Shown: piece by piece, positions 26,089 to 35,803 of the stretch | How positions within the stretch are numbered: the stretch's first letter is position 1 | How the letters are laid out: each line of letters begins with the position of its first letter | From: an uncultured Alphaproteobacteria bacterium | Lineage (GTDB): Bacteria; Pseudomonadota; Alphaproteobacteria; Rhodobacterales; Rhodobacteraceae | Reading direction: 5' to 3' | NCBI GenBank assembly: GCA_902581005.1 | Contig: CACHMT010000002.1 | Span: 54,355 to 118,354, forward strand | DNA: 64,000 bases | The notes under the pieces: model-generated | What the model was told of the DNA's origin: nothing | Database searches by the model: none | Seen by the model: only the letters and a program-made list of their open reading frames with translations | Program-made: the position numbers and the translations under genes

Positions 26089-28104
26089 ATGGAAAACGGA
26101 AATTCTTCAGCGACCATTGTATTTACACCCTCAGGAATAAGGGGGCGCGTAAAAAAAGGAACGACTATACTTGAGGCTGCCCAAAAATTCTCTGTAGACT
26201 TAAATAGCATTTGTGGTGCGCGGGGTAGGTGCTCAAAATGTCAGGTAGAGCTGACTTTTGGAGAATTTAACAAGTTAAATATTCGTTCCAAAGAAACAAG
26301 CGTGTCAGAAAGAAATGAAACTGAGCTTATCTATAGAACTAAATTTCATTTATCTGAGGAGAGAAGGCTTGGATGCCAAACAAAAATTCTTGGTGATTTA
26401 GTGGTAGATGTTCCTGAGGATAGTCAAATTCATAAACAGATTATAAAAAAAGAAACCAATTTGCGCGATTTCTCTCTTAATACATCGGTAAAAGCCTTTT
26501 ATGTTCAGGTTTCTGAGCCACAACTTGACTCTCTTGAGAGCGACTTTGAACGCCTAAAAATTAGTTTGAAGGATGATTGGAATATTCAAGGGGTTACATG
26601 CAGTGTTCGTGTTCTTAAAGATTTACAGGAGAAATTGAGAAGAGGTAATTGGGGAATTACGGTTTTACTATATTATAAAGAAAACACCTTTCCAGAAATT
26701 GTAGACATTCACTCTGGATATTCCGAGATACCAGCATTTGGGATAGCAATTGATTTAGGTTCAACCTCAATTGCAGCTACTCTTTGTGATTTAAACTCAG
26801 GAAAGATTGTTGGCAGCATGGGTGTAATGAATCCACAGATAAGGTATGGTGAAGACGTCATGAGTAGAGTTTCATATTGCATGATGGAGGAAAAAGGTTT
26901 AGCCACCTTAAATAATTCAGTCATACAGGGTATAAATGAGCTTACAAGAAAAATCGCAGAAAAACACGGGATCAAACTAGATAACGTTTTTGAAATTGTT
27001 TTTGTTGCTAATCCCATTATGCATCATCTTCTTCTTGGGATTGATCCGAAGGAACTGGGTCAAGCCCCATTCCCTCTGGTGCTTTCAGACAGCCTCACTA
27101 TCAAATCAAAAGATATAGGTATAATTCTAAATCCAGAAAGCTATGTTTATACAGTGCCATGCATTGGAGGACACGTTGGTGCTGACGCAGCATCTGTTTT
27201 GATAGCAGAACAGCCACAAAAGTTAAAAGATACCACTACTCTTATAATTGACATCGGAACTAACGCCGAGATACTTCTAGCCAAAGGCGAGGAAATTTTT
27301 GCTTGTTCTTGCCCAACTGGTCCAGCACTTGAAGGGGCACAGATTTCAGCAGGTCAAAGAGCAGCACCTGGTGCTATTGAACGAGTTCGCATAGATCCAA
27401 TTACCAAAGAACCACGTTTTAAAGTTATAGGTTGTGAGCAATGGTCTAATGAAGAAGGATTTTCAGAAAACGTATCTGGGGTTGGAGTAACAGGTATTTG
27501 TGGATCTGGAATTATAGAAGCAGTCGCAGAAATGCGTTTAGCTGGGCTACTAGATGCTAATGGATTAATTGGTTCAGCAGCACAAACTGGTTCAAATAGG
27601 TGTACTAGTTCTGAAAGAACAAATTCCTATCTCTTACATAGTGATAACAAAGTTTCATTATCTATAACCAACATGGATATCAGAGCAATTCAACTAGCTA
27701 AAGCAGCCCTACATGCAAGCTTCAAAATTTTATTGGAAAAAAGCAGAGTCAACAGAATAGATAGTATTTTACTGGCAGGCGCTTTTGGCTCACAGATATC
27801 TCCCGAACATGCTTTAATTATTGGGTTAGTACCTGACGCGCAAGTCAGCCAAATTGTGGCGAGTGGAAACGCGGCAGGTGCAGGAGCGATCATCGCTCTT
27901 TTAGACGTAAGCTCGAGGAGAGAAATCTCTTCGCTCGTAAGAAAAGTCCATAAAATTGAAACTGCTGTTGAGCCTAGTTTTCAAAAACACTTTGTTGAAG
28001 GCTCTGCCTTTCCTGACAACAGCTCTTCCCATCCAGAGCTTTTTAAGATTAAAGAACTACCAAACGTGAACTTTAATCAAAAAAGGCTGCGAAGGCAGCG
28101 CTAA
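26089..28104 (+). CDS. Corrinoid activation protein (2Fe-2S ferredoxin plus ASKHA domain)
   Basis: The 671-residue protein has an N-terminal plant-type ferredoxin domain with CGARGRCSKC and a distal cysteine (Cys42, Cys48, Cys51, Cys96), then a DUF4445/ASKHA ATPase-like region with GIAIDLGSTSIAATLCDL and LIIDIGTNAEILLAKG. This is the RACE/RamA-like arrangement that reduces inactive Co(II) corrinoid to Co(I) with ATP hydrolysis. It is the last gene of the C1 operon, 9 bp after the methyltransferase gene, and overlaps the convergent RND gene by 4 bp. Confidence 0.9.
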   Translation: MENGNSSATIVFTPSGIRGRVKKGTTILEAAQKFSVDLNSICGARGRCSKCQVELTFGEFNKLNIRSKETSVSERNETELIYRTKFHLSEERRLGCQTKILGDLVVDVPEDSQIHKQIIKKETNLRDFSLNTSVKAFYVQVSEPQLDSLESDFERLKISLKDDWNIQGVTCSVRVLKDLQEKLRRGNWGITVLLYYKENTFPEIVDIHSGYSEIPAFGIAIDLGSTSIAATLCDLNSGKIVGSMGVMNPQIRYGEDVMSRVSYCMMEEKGLATLNNSVIQGINELTRKIAEKHGIKLDNVFEIVFVANPIMHHLLLGIDPKELGQAPFPLVLSDSLTIKSKDIGIILNPESYVYTVPCIGGHVGADAASVLIAEQPQKLKDTTTLIIDIGTNAEILLAKGEEIFACSCPTGPALEGAQISAGQRAAPGAIERVRIDPITKEPRFKVIGCEQWSNEEGFSENVSGVGVTGICGSGIIEAVAEMRLAGLLDANGLIGSAAQTGSNRCTSSERTNSYLLHSDNKVSLSITNMDIRAIQLAKAALHASFKILLEKSRVNRIDSILLAGAFGSQISPEHALIIGLVPDAQVSQIVASGNAAGAGAIIALLDVSSRREISSLVRKVHKIETAVEPSFQKHFVEGSAFPDNSSSHPELFKIKELPNVNFNQKRLRRQR

Positions 28105-31100
28105 GTTGATACCGTTTTTGTACTAAGCTTTGTTTTTAATAGAGTGACTAATTTATTTTTTATTGAGAAAACTGATGTCCTTCCGATCACCAGCAAGGCT
28201 GGGGTGGCTATTAGCGTGAGGAACGTGGCAAAAGTCAGCCCTCCAGCAATTGTACTAGAGAGATCAACCCACCACTGAGAAGAAGGAGCTCCCACAAGTA
28301 TATCTCGTTCAGAAAATCTTATGGTTAGACTGAAGACCATCGGAACAAGGCCTAATATCGTTGTAATAGCTGTCAGAATAACGGGCCTAAACCTTGTAAG
28401 TCCTGCCATATAAGCAGCTTCTCTATGATTATGTCCTTTTCTTTTATATTCATTAAAGGTGTCAATCAAAACAATATTATTATTTACAACAATACCTGCA
28501 AGTGCAATCAGACCAAGCATGGACATAACGACACCAAAAGGTCTTTCTGTCAAAAAGAGTAACAAGAATATACCACCCGTTGATAAAATGATCGCAGACA
28601 TCGTTACAATAGTTTGCCATGCTGAATTAAACTGGATCATTAAAACAATTGACATTAAGACGAGAGAGAAAACTAGGGATTGCCCAAGAAAAGCTTGTGT
28701 TTCCTTGATATCTTCATCCTCACCTGCAAAGTTTACGCTCACACTTTTTGGGAAAGTTACATTCTCTATCTCACTTTTAAGTTTTTCAATTAAAAACGGT
28801 GCTTGCATTCCTTCCTTCACATTTGCCTCTATAGATCGAAGCCTGTTTCCATCTAAACGAGAAATGGTGCCTCCCTTTTTTTCTGGCGTAAGTTCAGCAA
28901 ATACTGACAACGGTACATATCTTCCGTCGGATGTAGGAACTCGTAATTCCTGAAGCCTGTCTAAATTTCGTTCAGACTTTATATATCTCAAAAATACCTC
29001 AAGCTCTTCGTCTGTATCGTCCGGCCTGTAATCTGAAACCTTAACTCCTTTGGTAAGTAACTTTACCATTGTGCCCAAACTAGCAACTGTAACACCATGT
29101 CTAGCGGCTATTTCTCTATCGATATTTAAATTCCATTCCAACCCTGGAGACGGTAAATTATCTGAAATATCAATAAAACCATCTATTTTGTTCATTTTCT
29201 GTCTAATAACAAATAACGCTTTGTTCAATTGATCAAAGTCAGTGCCCGTTATTTCAATTCTTACTGGCTTTCCTTGCCCTCCAGGGCCTTCCTTCTGCGC
29301 TACTATATTTATGTTAGCGCCTTCTAAAAATTTAACACTCCCTCTCATGCTTTCCATTAAAACAGCGGCCGTTTCACGTTCATCCCAATCAGAAAAAATG
29401 GTTCGCACCGAACCTATTAGATCTTTAGTCCTTCCATCAGCTCCCGTTTTTGCAAAATTTATATCTACGCCATTTAAATTAGAAATTGAAGCCTCTGTAT
29501 CTTTCACTAAAGAATTTTTTTCTGAAGCAGACAGGTCACCCCTTGAAAGAATTTGAACAACTGCTTGTTCTGGTTCAATATCTGGGAAAAATTGAACCCC
29601 TAATTTAGCAGAAAAATATGCCGAGTAAGATCCCACTATCAATAAACCCACCAAAAAAATCGAAAGTGCCGGTCGTGTTACTGAGATTTTAAGAATATCT
29701 TTGTAAAGTTTTGGGGGCGTTGTTTTGGTTCTTTTGTCAGTCGAAATTTTTCCGAGAAAGCTTCCTAATATTGGAATGAATATCAAGGCCATTAAAAGAG
29801 ATGCTGACAAAACGACAATCATTGTTATTGGCAAATATTTCATAAATTGACCAACGATACCAGGCCAAACCAACAAAGGAAAAAAGACCATCAAAGTGGT
29901 TACTGTAGAGGCTATTATAGGCCACGACATTCTTACCGAACCCTCTAAGTAAGCAGCTCCTCTATCATGGCCCAAAGATATTTTTCGGTCAGCATACTCT
30001 GTCGTAACAATAACTCCATCTACCAAAATACCTGCTACGAGTATAAGAGAAAATAAGACGATTATATTCATAGTTACCCCAAAGTAGCTCAAAATGATAA
30101 AACCAAGAAGAAAACTGCTCGGTATCGCAAACCCAATTAGAAGAGCATTTTTTATTCCTAATGCCAGCACTACTATTACTAAGACGATTAAAACTGCGGC
30201 GAAAACGTTGTTACCTAAATCATTAAGTAAATTTCTGACTGACTTAGATTCATCAAATAAGTAATCTACATTTATATTTCCTGGGATATTAGACACTTCC
30301 TCAGAGATCACCTTTTTTGAGGCATCAACTACGTCAATTATATTCGATCCCACTCTCTTTTTTATATCTAAAACGACAGCTGGTTTACCATTAACTCTGG
30401 ACCAACTTTTCTTATCTTCAAAAGTTCTTCTTATAATCGCAATATCACCAAAATTTATGGTAGTACCGTCCGCAATTTTTATAGGCATTGCAAAAAGTTC
30501 ATCTAATGTTTCAACAACCCCAGGTACTTTAACAACCAATCTACCGTTTTCATTTTCAATAGCACCTGCGGTTACTAATTGATTATTAGCCGCCACCAAT
30601 CCAATAACGTTTTGTGGGTTTATACCGTAAGATTCTATAGAACTAGCATCAATAAGTATTTCTATGACCTCTTTTCTGTCACCACCCACTTCTACCTCTA
30701 GAACACCGGCTACACTTTCAACTTTTTCTTTAATATTATTTGCTATGTTTATCAAAGAAGACTCCGGAACGTTTCCAGACAAAGACACTGACAAGATTGG
30801 GAATAGTGCCAAACTTATTTCTGTTACCTTTGGTTCTTCTGCATTTTTTGGTAAATCTTTTTTTGCATCATCGACAGCTTGCCGCACGTCCTCTAGAACA
30901 AGGTCTATATCCTCACCTGCATCAAACTCAACCGTTATGGATGTGTAACCTTCCGTCGCTGCTGACGTCATTTTTTTTAGTCCTGCAACTGTTTTGAGCT
31001 GTTTTTCAAGTGGCTTAGTTAACAACTTTTCTGCATCAGAGGGAGATATACCTTCGTACGCTACACTAACATATGCGACAGGAATTTCTACGTCTGGTGA

Positions 31101-31211
31101 TGCTTCTTTAGGTATAGATAAGAATGCATTGATACCTGAAAAGAAGATCAAGAGAAGGGCCAAAATTACGGCACCAGGTCTTTTAAAGCAGCCTTCAATT
31201 ATTGATTTCAT
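28101..31211 (-). CDS. RND efflux pump, inner-membrane permease
   Basis: The 1036-residue protein has the AcrB/MexB-type layout: N-terminal transmembrane helix, large periplasmic porter loop, six-helix block with GILVDGVIVTTEYADRKI, a second periplasmic loop and a final helix block with LIALAGIVVNNNIVLIDTFNEY. It would form the proton-driven trimer of an export system for drugs or hydrophobic compounds. The adaptor gene lies 9 bp upstream. No outer-membrane TolC-like gene is present in the window. Confidence 0.93.
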   Translation of the reverse strand: MKSIIEGCFKRPGAVILALLLIFFSGINAFLSIPKEASPDVEIPVAYVSVAYEGISPSDAEKLLTKPLEKQLKTVAGLKKMTSAATEGYTSITVEFDAGEDIDLVLEDVRQAVDDAKKDLPKNAEEPKVTEISLALFPILSVSLSGNVPESSLINIANNIKEKVESVAGVLEVEVGGDRKEVIEILIDASSIESYGINPQNVIGLVAANNQLVTAGAIENENGRLVVKVPGVVETLDELFAMPIKIADGTTINFGDIAIIRRTFEDKKSWSRVNGKPAVVLDIKKRVGSNIIDVVDASKKVISEEVSNIPGNINVDYLFDESKSVRNLLNDLGNNVFAAVLIVLVIVVLALGIKNALLIGFAIPSSFLLGFIILSYFGVTMNIIVLFSLILVAGILVDGVIVTTEYADRKISLGHDRGAAYLEGSVRMSWPIIASTVTTLMVFFPLLVWPGIVGQFMKYLPITMIVVLSASLLMALIFIPILGSFLGKISTDKRTKTTPPKLYKDILKISVTRPALSIFLVGLLIVGSYSAYFSAKLGVQFFPDIEPEQAVVQILSRGDLSASEKNSLVKDTEASISNLNGVDINFAKTGADGRTKDLIGSVRTIFSDWDERETAAVLMESMRGSVKFLEGANINIVAQKEGPGGQGKPVRIEITGTDFDQLNKALFVIRQKMNKIDGFIDISDNLPSPGLEWNLNIDREIAARHGVTVASLGTMVKLLTKGVKVSDYRPDDTDEELEVFLRYIKSERNLDRLQELRVPTSDGRYVPLSVFAELTPEKKGGTISRLDGNRLRSIEANVKEGMQAPFLIEKLKSEIENVTFPKSVSVNFAGEDEDIKETQAFLGQSLVFSLVLMSIVLMIQFNSAWQTIVTMSAIILSTGGIFLLLFLTERPFGVVMSMLGLIALAGIVVNNNIVLIDTFNEYKRKGHNHREAAYMAGLTRFRPVILTAITTILGLVPMVFSLTIRFSERDILVGAPSSQWWVDLSSTIAGGLTFATFLTLIATPALLVIGRTSVFSIKNKLVTLLKTKLSTKTVST

Positions 31212-31220
31212 GTTTTATTC

Positions 31221-32339
31221 TCAATTAATTTTATACTCTATTTCGTCTCCAGCGCTCACAAAAGCCTGACCATTTGTTAAAACGATATCATCATCTAGAA
31301 GCCCAGAAACCAAAGCAAAATTGCCTGAGGTTCTCACCAACAAAACATCATTCTCAAAAACTATATTATTTCTCACTGTTTTTACCTTTAAAGACCCATC
31401 TTCTCCAATTGCTAAGTGCGCAGGAGATATTGAAAAAGCCTGAACCTTCTCGACTAAAATGCCAACCTCTGCACTCATTCCCGCCTTCAAAGACCTGTCT
31501 GTATTAATAATTTCAATTTCAACAATGAATGTTCGCGTTGCCTCGCTGGCTGAAGACGCTATTCGTTTCACTACACCTCTTCTGTTTCCGACTCCAGTTA
31601 CATTGATTACAACTTTATCACTCAGCGATATTTTAGAAACATCTGTTTGAGCCACTGGTGCAAACAGCAACATTTTTGAAAGGTCGATTATTTTTCCAAT
31701 ATTTTGATTTTTTTTGACAAATTGACCGGCTTCAACATTTAATAACTCCAGCACTCCACCAATACCTGCAACAACAGTGCTGTGTTTAAGATTATTTCGC
31801 AAATTGGCAATGTCTGCTTTTGCTCGTGTCAAAGAGGCCTCAGCCCTAACTAAATTCAACTCTGATGTCATATCTTTCTTCGATAGACTTTCAGTAATTG
31901 AAAAGTTTTTCTCCTCTAATCTCAAGGCAGCCTCTCCAGCCTCTAGCTGTTCCAGTATCGTTCCCTTATCTATTTCGAGAATGACATCATTTTTTTCAAC
32001 CAGCTCACCACGTTGTTTTACTATTTCTTTTACTTCCCCGTCTTTCTTACTCAAGACATCAACTTCAAAAACTGGTTTTAGCACGCCACTAGCTCTCACA
32101 ACCTTGTAGGTATCTTGGTTTTGTACTTTTTGAGCGGATACTACAAATACCTTTTCAGTATCATCTCGTTTCATTACTTCACTGTTTTCATTATTCTCAA
32201 CAAATAAACCAGGAATCATCCAAATAGCTACAATTAAAATAATCAATCCCGCCACGGCTTTTCTAGACAAAAAGATTGATAATAATTTATCTTTCTGTTT
32301 TAGCGGTTTATTAAAATCAATATGAAGCTTGGTAACCAT
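31221..32339 (-). CDS. RND efflux periplasmic adaptor (HlyD/AcrA family)
   Basis: The 372-residue protein has an N-terminal membrane anchor (about residues 27-48), a biotinyl-lipoyl-like domain (GEVKEIVKQRGELVEKNDVI), a helical hairpin rich in Glu, Ala and Lys, the second lipoyl half (GGVLELLNVEAGQFVKKNQNIG) and beta-barrel domains. It should bridge the adjacent RND permease to an outer-membrane channel. It begins 3 bases before the aroB stop, so it is transcribed behind aroK-aroB. Confidence 0.9.
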   Translation of the reverse strand: MVTKLHIDFNKPLKQKDKLLSIFLSRKAVAGLIILIVAIWMIPGLFVENNENSEVMKRDDTEKVFVVSAQKVQNQDTYKVVRASGVLKPVFEVDVLSKKDGEVKEIVKQRGELVEKNDVILEIDKGTILEQLEAGEAALRLEEKNFSITESLSKKDMTSELNLVRAEASLTRAKADIANLRNNLKHSTVVAGIGGVLELLNVEAGQFVKKNQNIGKIIDLSKMLLFAPVAQTDVSKISLSDKVVINVTGVGNRRGVVKRIASSASEATRTFIVEIEIINTDRSLKAGMSAEVGILVEKVQAFSISPAHLAIGEDGSLKVKTVRNNIVFENDVLLVRTSGNFALVSGLLDDDIVLTNGQAFVSAGDEIEYKIN

Positions 32340-32342
32340 TCT

Positions 32343-33455
32343 CTAACTTAATTGAAGTTGTAAAAATTTTTCTAATTTATGAAAAGGCACATTTCTTTCA
32401 ATAAAGCCATTACCTATATCTTTTAATAAAATCAAGTTAATATTGTTGCCGACTACTTTTTTGTCTTGCTTCATAAATGTCAATAGTTTTAATACATCTA
32501 GCTTACCATTATGAATTTGGGTTGTTACGGTAGGAAGTTTCATTGAATGCAAGTGTTCGTCTATATTTTCAAGCTTCCGCTCACTCAAATAACCCTCTTG
32601 GCTAGAAAAACGAGCAGCAAGAACTATACCTAGGGAAACTGCTTCTCCATGTAGTAATTTTTCCGAGTAGCTAAAATAAGTCTCTAAAGCGTGTCCAAAG
32701 GTGTGACCAAAATTTAAGAGTGCTCTATCTCCCTGCTCGGTTTCATCGATTTCTACAACCTTGCTTTTTAGTTCAAGAGATTTGTCGATGATGTGCAACA
32801 AAGTGGCCTCGTCTCTCAATGATATAAGCTTCTGGTTTTCTATCAAAAATTTGTAAAAATCCTTGTCAAAAACAAGAGCCATTTTTAAAACCTCTGCATA
32901 TCCAGCAAGAAACGCTCTTTCCGGCAAGGTGCCTAGAAAAGATGTATCACAAAAAACAACTTTAGGATGATAAAACGTTCCAATAGAGTTTTTTGCTGGC
33001 CCATTATTTACCGCTGTTTTGCCTCCTACTGAACTATCTACTTGAGATAATAAGGTTGTCGGAACTTGGATTAAATTTATACCTCTACGAAATAAACTTG
33101 CAGCTAAAGATACTAGATCTCCAACTACTCCTCCACCAAAAGCGATAACATAATCTGTCCTGTCAAAATTTAGCTCAGTTAGCCAGTCGAGAACTTTTTT
33201 CAGGACACCCCAGTTCTTCGAAGGTTCACCTGGTTCTATTAAAAATAAGTGAGGATCAACTTTTAAACCGCTGATTTGATCCAAAAAATTTGCATATTGT
33301 AAATTGTGAACAGTTTCATCAGAAATTATAGCGATTTTCTTATCTGCTAAAGTTAAGTCAAGATAGTTATTGTTCTCTTTTAAAAGACTTCTACCTATCA
33401 ATATATCGTAAGTGGTTTTTTTAGAGCGAATGCTTATAGACTTTTTACGTATCAT
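32343..33455 (-). CDS. aroB: 3-dehydroquinate synthase
   Basis: AroB cyclises DAHP to 3-dehydroquinate, the second step of the shikimate pathway, using NAD+ and a divalent metal. The 370-residue protein shows DYVIAFGGGVVGDLVSLAASLFRRG, QVPTTLLSQVDSSVGGKTAVN and the metal-binding LNFGHTFGHALE. Length is normal. Its ATG overlaps the aroK stop by 1 bp, indicating translational coupling. Confidence 0.97.
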   Translation of the reverse strand: MIRKKSISIRSKKTTYDILIGRSLLKENNNYLDLTLADKKIAIISDETVHNLQYANFLDQISGLKVDPHLFLIEPGEPSKNWGVLKKVLDWLTELNFDRTDYVIAFGGGVVGDLVSLAASLFRRGINLIQVPTTLLSQVDSSVGGKTAVNNGPAKNSIGTFYHPKVVFCDTSFLGTLPERAFLAGYAEVLKMALVFDKDFYKFLIENQKLISLRDEATLLHIIDKSLELKSKVVEIDETEQGDRALLNFGHTFGHALETYFSYSEKLLHGEAVSLGIVLAARFSSQEGYLSERKLENIDEHLHSMKLPTVTTQIHNGKLDVLKLLTFMKQDKKVVGNNINLILLKDIGNGFIERNVPFHKLEKFLQLQLS

Positions 33456-33991
33456 TATTTATGTACCACCTTTTTCAACAACAGTTCTTCGACTATGGCC
33501 TCTACAGTCATTTCTATATTAGAGTTTTCATTGACAATACGACTATCTGCTTGTCTATAAAACTTAACCCTTTCTTTATTCTTCCTGACTAGAGTATCTA
33601 ATATATTTTTATTCTTTAAAAGAGGTCGTTTTTCCTGATCATGAATACGATTTGATATAATATCAACATCACACTGAACCCAAATAGAAAAAGATTTTGA
33701 TTTAATCGCCTTCCTTGTTTTAGAAGATAATATAGACCCTCCACCTGTTGAAATTATGTGCGCAGCTTTATCTAATAATCGACCTACAACTTTTTCTTCA
33801 ACTTGCCTAAAGTATTTTTCACCAGAGTCATTAAAAATTTCATAAATGGTTTTTCCAACTTCGTTTTCAATTATTTTGTCAGTATCTGATAATGGCACCC
33901 CCATTTTTTCGGAAAGGGCTTTACCAATAGCGCTTTTCCCGCTTCCCATTAAACCTGTTAACACTATCGATTTAGATAAAATTTGTTTCAT
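33455..33991 (-). CDS. aroK: Shikimate kinase
   Basis: AroK phosphorylates shikimate at the 3-hydroxyl with ATP. The 178-residue protein has the P-loop GLMGSGKSAIGK (about 14-25), the shikimate-binding DTDKIIE, EKYFRQVEEKVV and STGGGSIL motifs, and EKRPLL in the lid. It precedes aroB with a 1 bp overlap. Divergent from the small membrane ORF and xerD unit, the usual alphaproteobacterial aroKB/xerD arrangement. Confidence 0.96.
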   Translation of the reverse strand: MKQILSKSIVLTGLMGSGKSAIGKALSEKMGVPLSDTDKIIENEVGKTIYEIFNDSGEKYFRQVEEKVVGRLLDKAAHIISTGGGSILSSKTRKAIKSKSFSIWVQCDVDIISNRIHDQEKRPLLKNKNILDTLVRKNKERVKFYRQADSRIVNENSNIEMTVEAIVEELLLKKVVHK

Positions 33992-34113
33992 TGCATAAAT
34001 TCATTTACTATATCAACATTGTAATTATTTGTTCTATATAACAAGTAAAACGTAAATTGGTGCAAAAACTTACTATATAAAAAGAGTTGGGCTTTAGTGA
34101 GGACGAATTAAGA

Positions 34114-34248
34114 TTGCTTAAATACTATATTATAGGTTCTGTAATAATATTTATTTCAACTTTTTTATTATATTTGTATGTCGAACAAGATCCTCCCAAA
34201 GGTGAAGTAATTATTGAAGTCAACATCGATGATCAATCAACAAATTAG
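34114..34248 (+). CDS. Small single-pass membrane protein (44 residues), TTG start
   Basis: A short frame runs from TTG 34114 to TAG 34246-34248: a positively charged start (LLKYY), a hydrophobic stretch (about residues 6-22), then an acidic tail with DPPKGEVIIEVNIDD. GAGGA lies 10 bases before the TTG; an in-frame TTG at 34087 is an alternative. Its 3' end overlaps the next gene's ATG (34229) by 20 bases, a common sign of coupling. It is too short to identify by family; I propose it because of its membrane/tail layout, ribosome site and overlap. Confidence 0.45.
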   Translation: MLKYYIIGSVIIFISTFLLYLYVEQDPPKGEVIIEVNIDDQSTN

Positions 34249-35803
34249 GCTTTTTTTCTTACTTTTTTTAGCCTTGGTAATAATATTCTCTAAAGCATAT
34301 TCGGACGAAATTAAGAATCAGAATGCCGCCAAAGAATATAACGGTATAGGAAAGAGTTCTTTAACATCTAAATCGTCAAACTCCACTTTAGATAAAAAAA
34401 ATGTCGAAGAAAATTTCCTGGGAAAAATCAACGTAAATGGAATAGGGTTAATTTCAATTGAAAGAACTAAGTTCCCAAGTGATTTATGGAGAAACTCAAG
34501 CGAAAAAGTACTTTCCGAAAAGCTGATTAGTATGCCTAATCTTACTTTAACTTCCACTAATAAAATCTTTAAAAGACTTTTACTTGTAGATGCAAAGCCT
34601 CCTTTAAACTCCATAGGGATGAAGAATATGGGATATTTGTTCCTATTGTCACGTATTGATCAACTCATCAATTTAGGTGCGATTGATGAAGTAGAAGAGA
34701 TCCTAAACTATATTAAAGAACCGTCAGTTGAACTCATGAAGAGAAAAATTCAAGTTGCATCTCTGAACGGAAGACTGTCAAAAACTTGTAATTTGGCAAA
34801 TAAATATCCAAATTTTGAGGGTATGCTTCAATTTAAAATAATATGTTTGGTCAGGAAAAATGACTGGCAAGCAGCCGCCTTAGCTTTTACAGTGGGCTCA
34901 TCTTTGAAGCAATTTGATGAAAAAGAAAAAAAATTATTATTAAATTATTTAGATCCAGACATAGAAACTGATAGCCATTATGATATTGAGATTAAGGACC
35001 TCAGTCCCACAAGCTTTTATCTAATGCATGGCAAGAAAGAATTAGTCCCTCCTGACATACTACCAAACAAATACGCATATGCATTTAGTTTATTAGGCAT
35101 TCCCCCCAAAATACGAATTAAATCAATGGAGCAGTTAGCATCAAAGTACGTAGTCAACGCAAACACTTTATTTAGCTTATACAAATCAAGCATAATTGAA
35201 GACGAGGAGAACTCTAATGATGCAACAATAGTTGTAATGCAATTAGAGCAGGCCTTTAATAGCGATAGTGAACACAGAAAACTTTTAGCTCTAAAAAAAG
35301 CTACGAAAGTATTTCAAAAAAAAAAATTACTAGTGCATCTGTCTAATGAATACGTAGATGAACTAAAAAACTTATATTATTCTGATGACAAAAGACTGAA
35401 AGATCTGGCCATTGCTCTACTTAGTCTAACTGATGGCATTACTAAGGAGTTTTTTATGTTGGAATCAAGTAATCCTAATATCAACTGTTTGATTGATATT
35501 AAAAAAAAGGTGTTCATAAAGCATAAAACAGATTCTGAGCTCTGCGAGTTAGTAAAAAAGCTAAATATAGAAGTAATTAAAAAAAGTTTTCCTGCAAATA
35601 GAAACCTTGATACTCAAATGGAAAAGGGATTAATACTATTAGAAAGTTTAAGTCTATTAGGAAATGGCCTTTCAACTGAGTTTGAAAAGGTTAAACTGAG
35701 TTTAAGTATGCTTACAAAAATTGGACTTATTGATTTAGTGAACGAAATTTCGGTCGAGCTAATAGCTTTAAATACCTTAAAAAAATTGGTTAGTAACAGA
35801 TGA
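34229..35803 (+). CDS. Exported helical-repeat protein of unknown function
   Basis: I do not recognise the family. From the ATG at 34229 the 524-residue product begins with a signal peptide (hydrophobic stretch about residues 7-22, likely cleavage after SKAYS), then a Ser/Asn/Lys-rich linker and a long, nearly all-helical region resembling degenerate solenoid (TPR/SEL1-like) repeats. The frame can extend to a TTG at 34214, but the ATG fits the signal peptide better. Its stop overlaps the xerD ATG by 4 bp (ATGA), so it is coupled to xerD. An envelope role is inference. Confidence 0.7.
   Translation: MINQQIRLFFLLFLALVIIFSKAYSDEIKNQNAAKEYNGIGKSSLTSKSSNSTLDKKNVEENFLGKINVNGIGLISIERTKFPSDLWRNSSEKVLSEKLISMPNLTLTSTNKIFKRLLLVDAKPPLNSIGMKNMGYLFLLSRIDQLINLGAIDEVEEILNYIKEPSVELMKRKIQVASLNGRLSKTCNLANKYPNFEGMLQFKIICLVRKNDWQAAALAFTVGSSLKQFDEKEKKLLLNYLDPDIETDSHYDIEIKDLSPTSFYLMHGKKELVPPDILPNKYAYAFSLLGIPPKIRIKSMEQLASKYVVNANTLFSLYKSSIIEDEENSNDATIVVMQLEQAFNSDSEHRKLLALKKATKVFQKKKLLVHLSNEYVDELKNLYYSDDKRLKDLAIALLSLTDGITKEFFMLESSNPNINCLIDIKKKVFIKHKTDSELCELVKKLNIEVIKKSFPANRNLDTQMEKGLILLESLSLLGNGLSTEFEKVKLSLSMLTKIGLIDLVNEISVELIALNTLKKLVSNR

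Noticed and set aside
30664..30997. Two overlapping plus-strand frames inside the RND permease gene
   Set aside because: They are antisense to a clearly conserved coding region and lack start signals; low-complexity Ser/Thr composition is typical of antisense reading.
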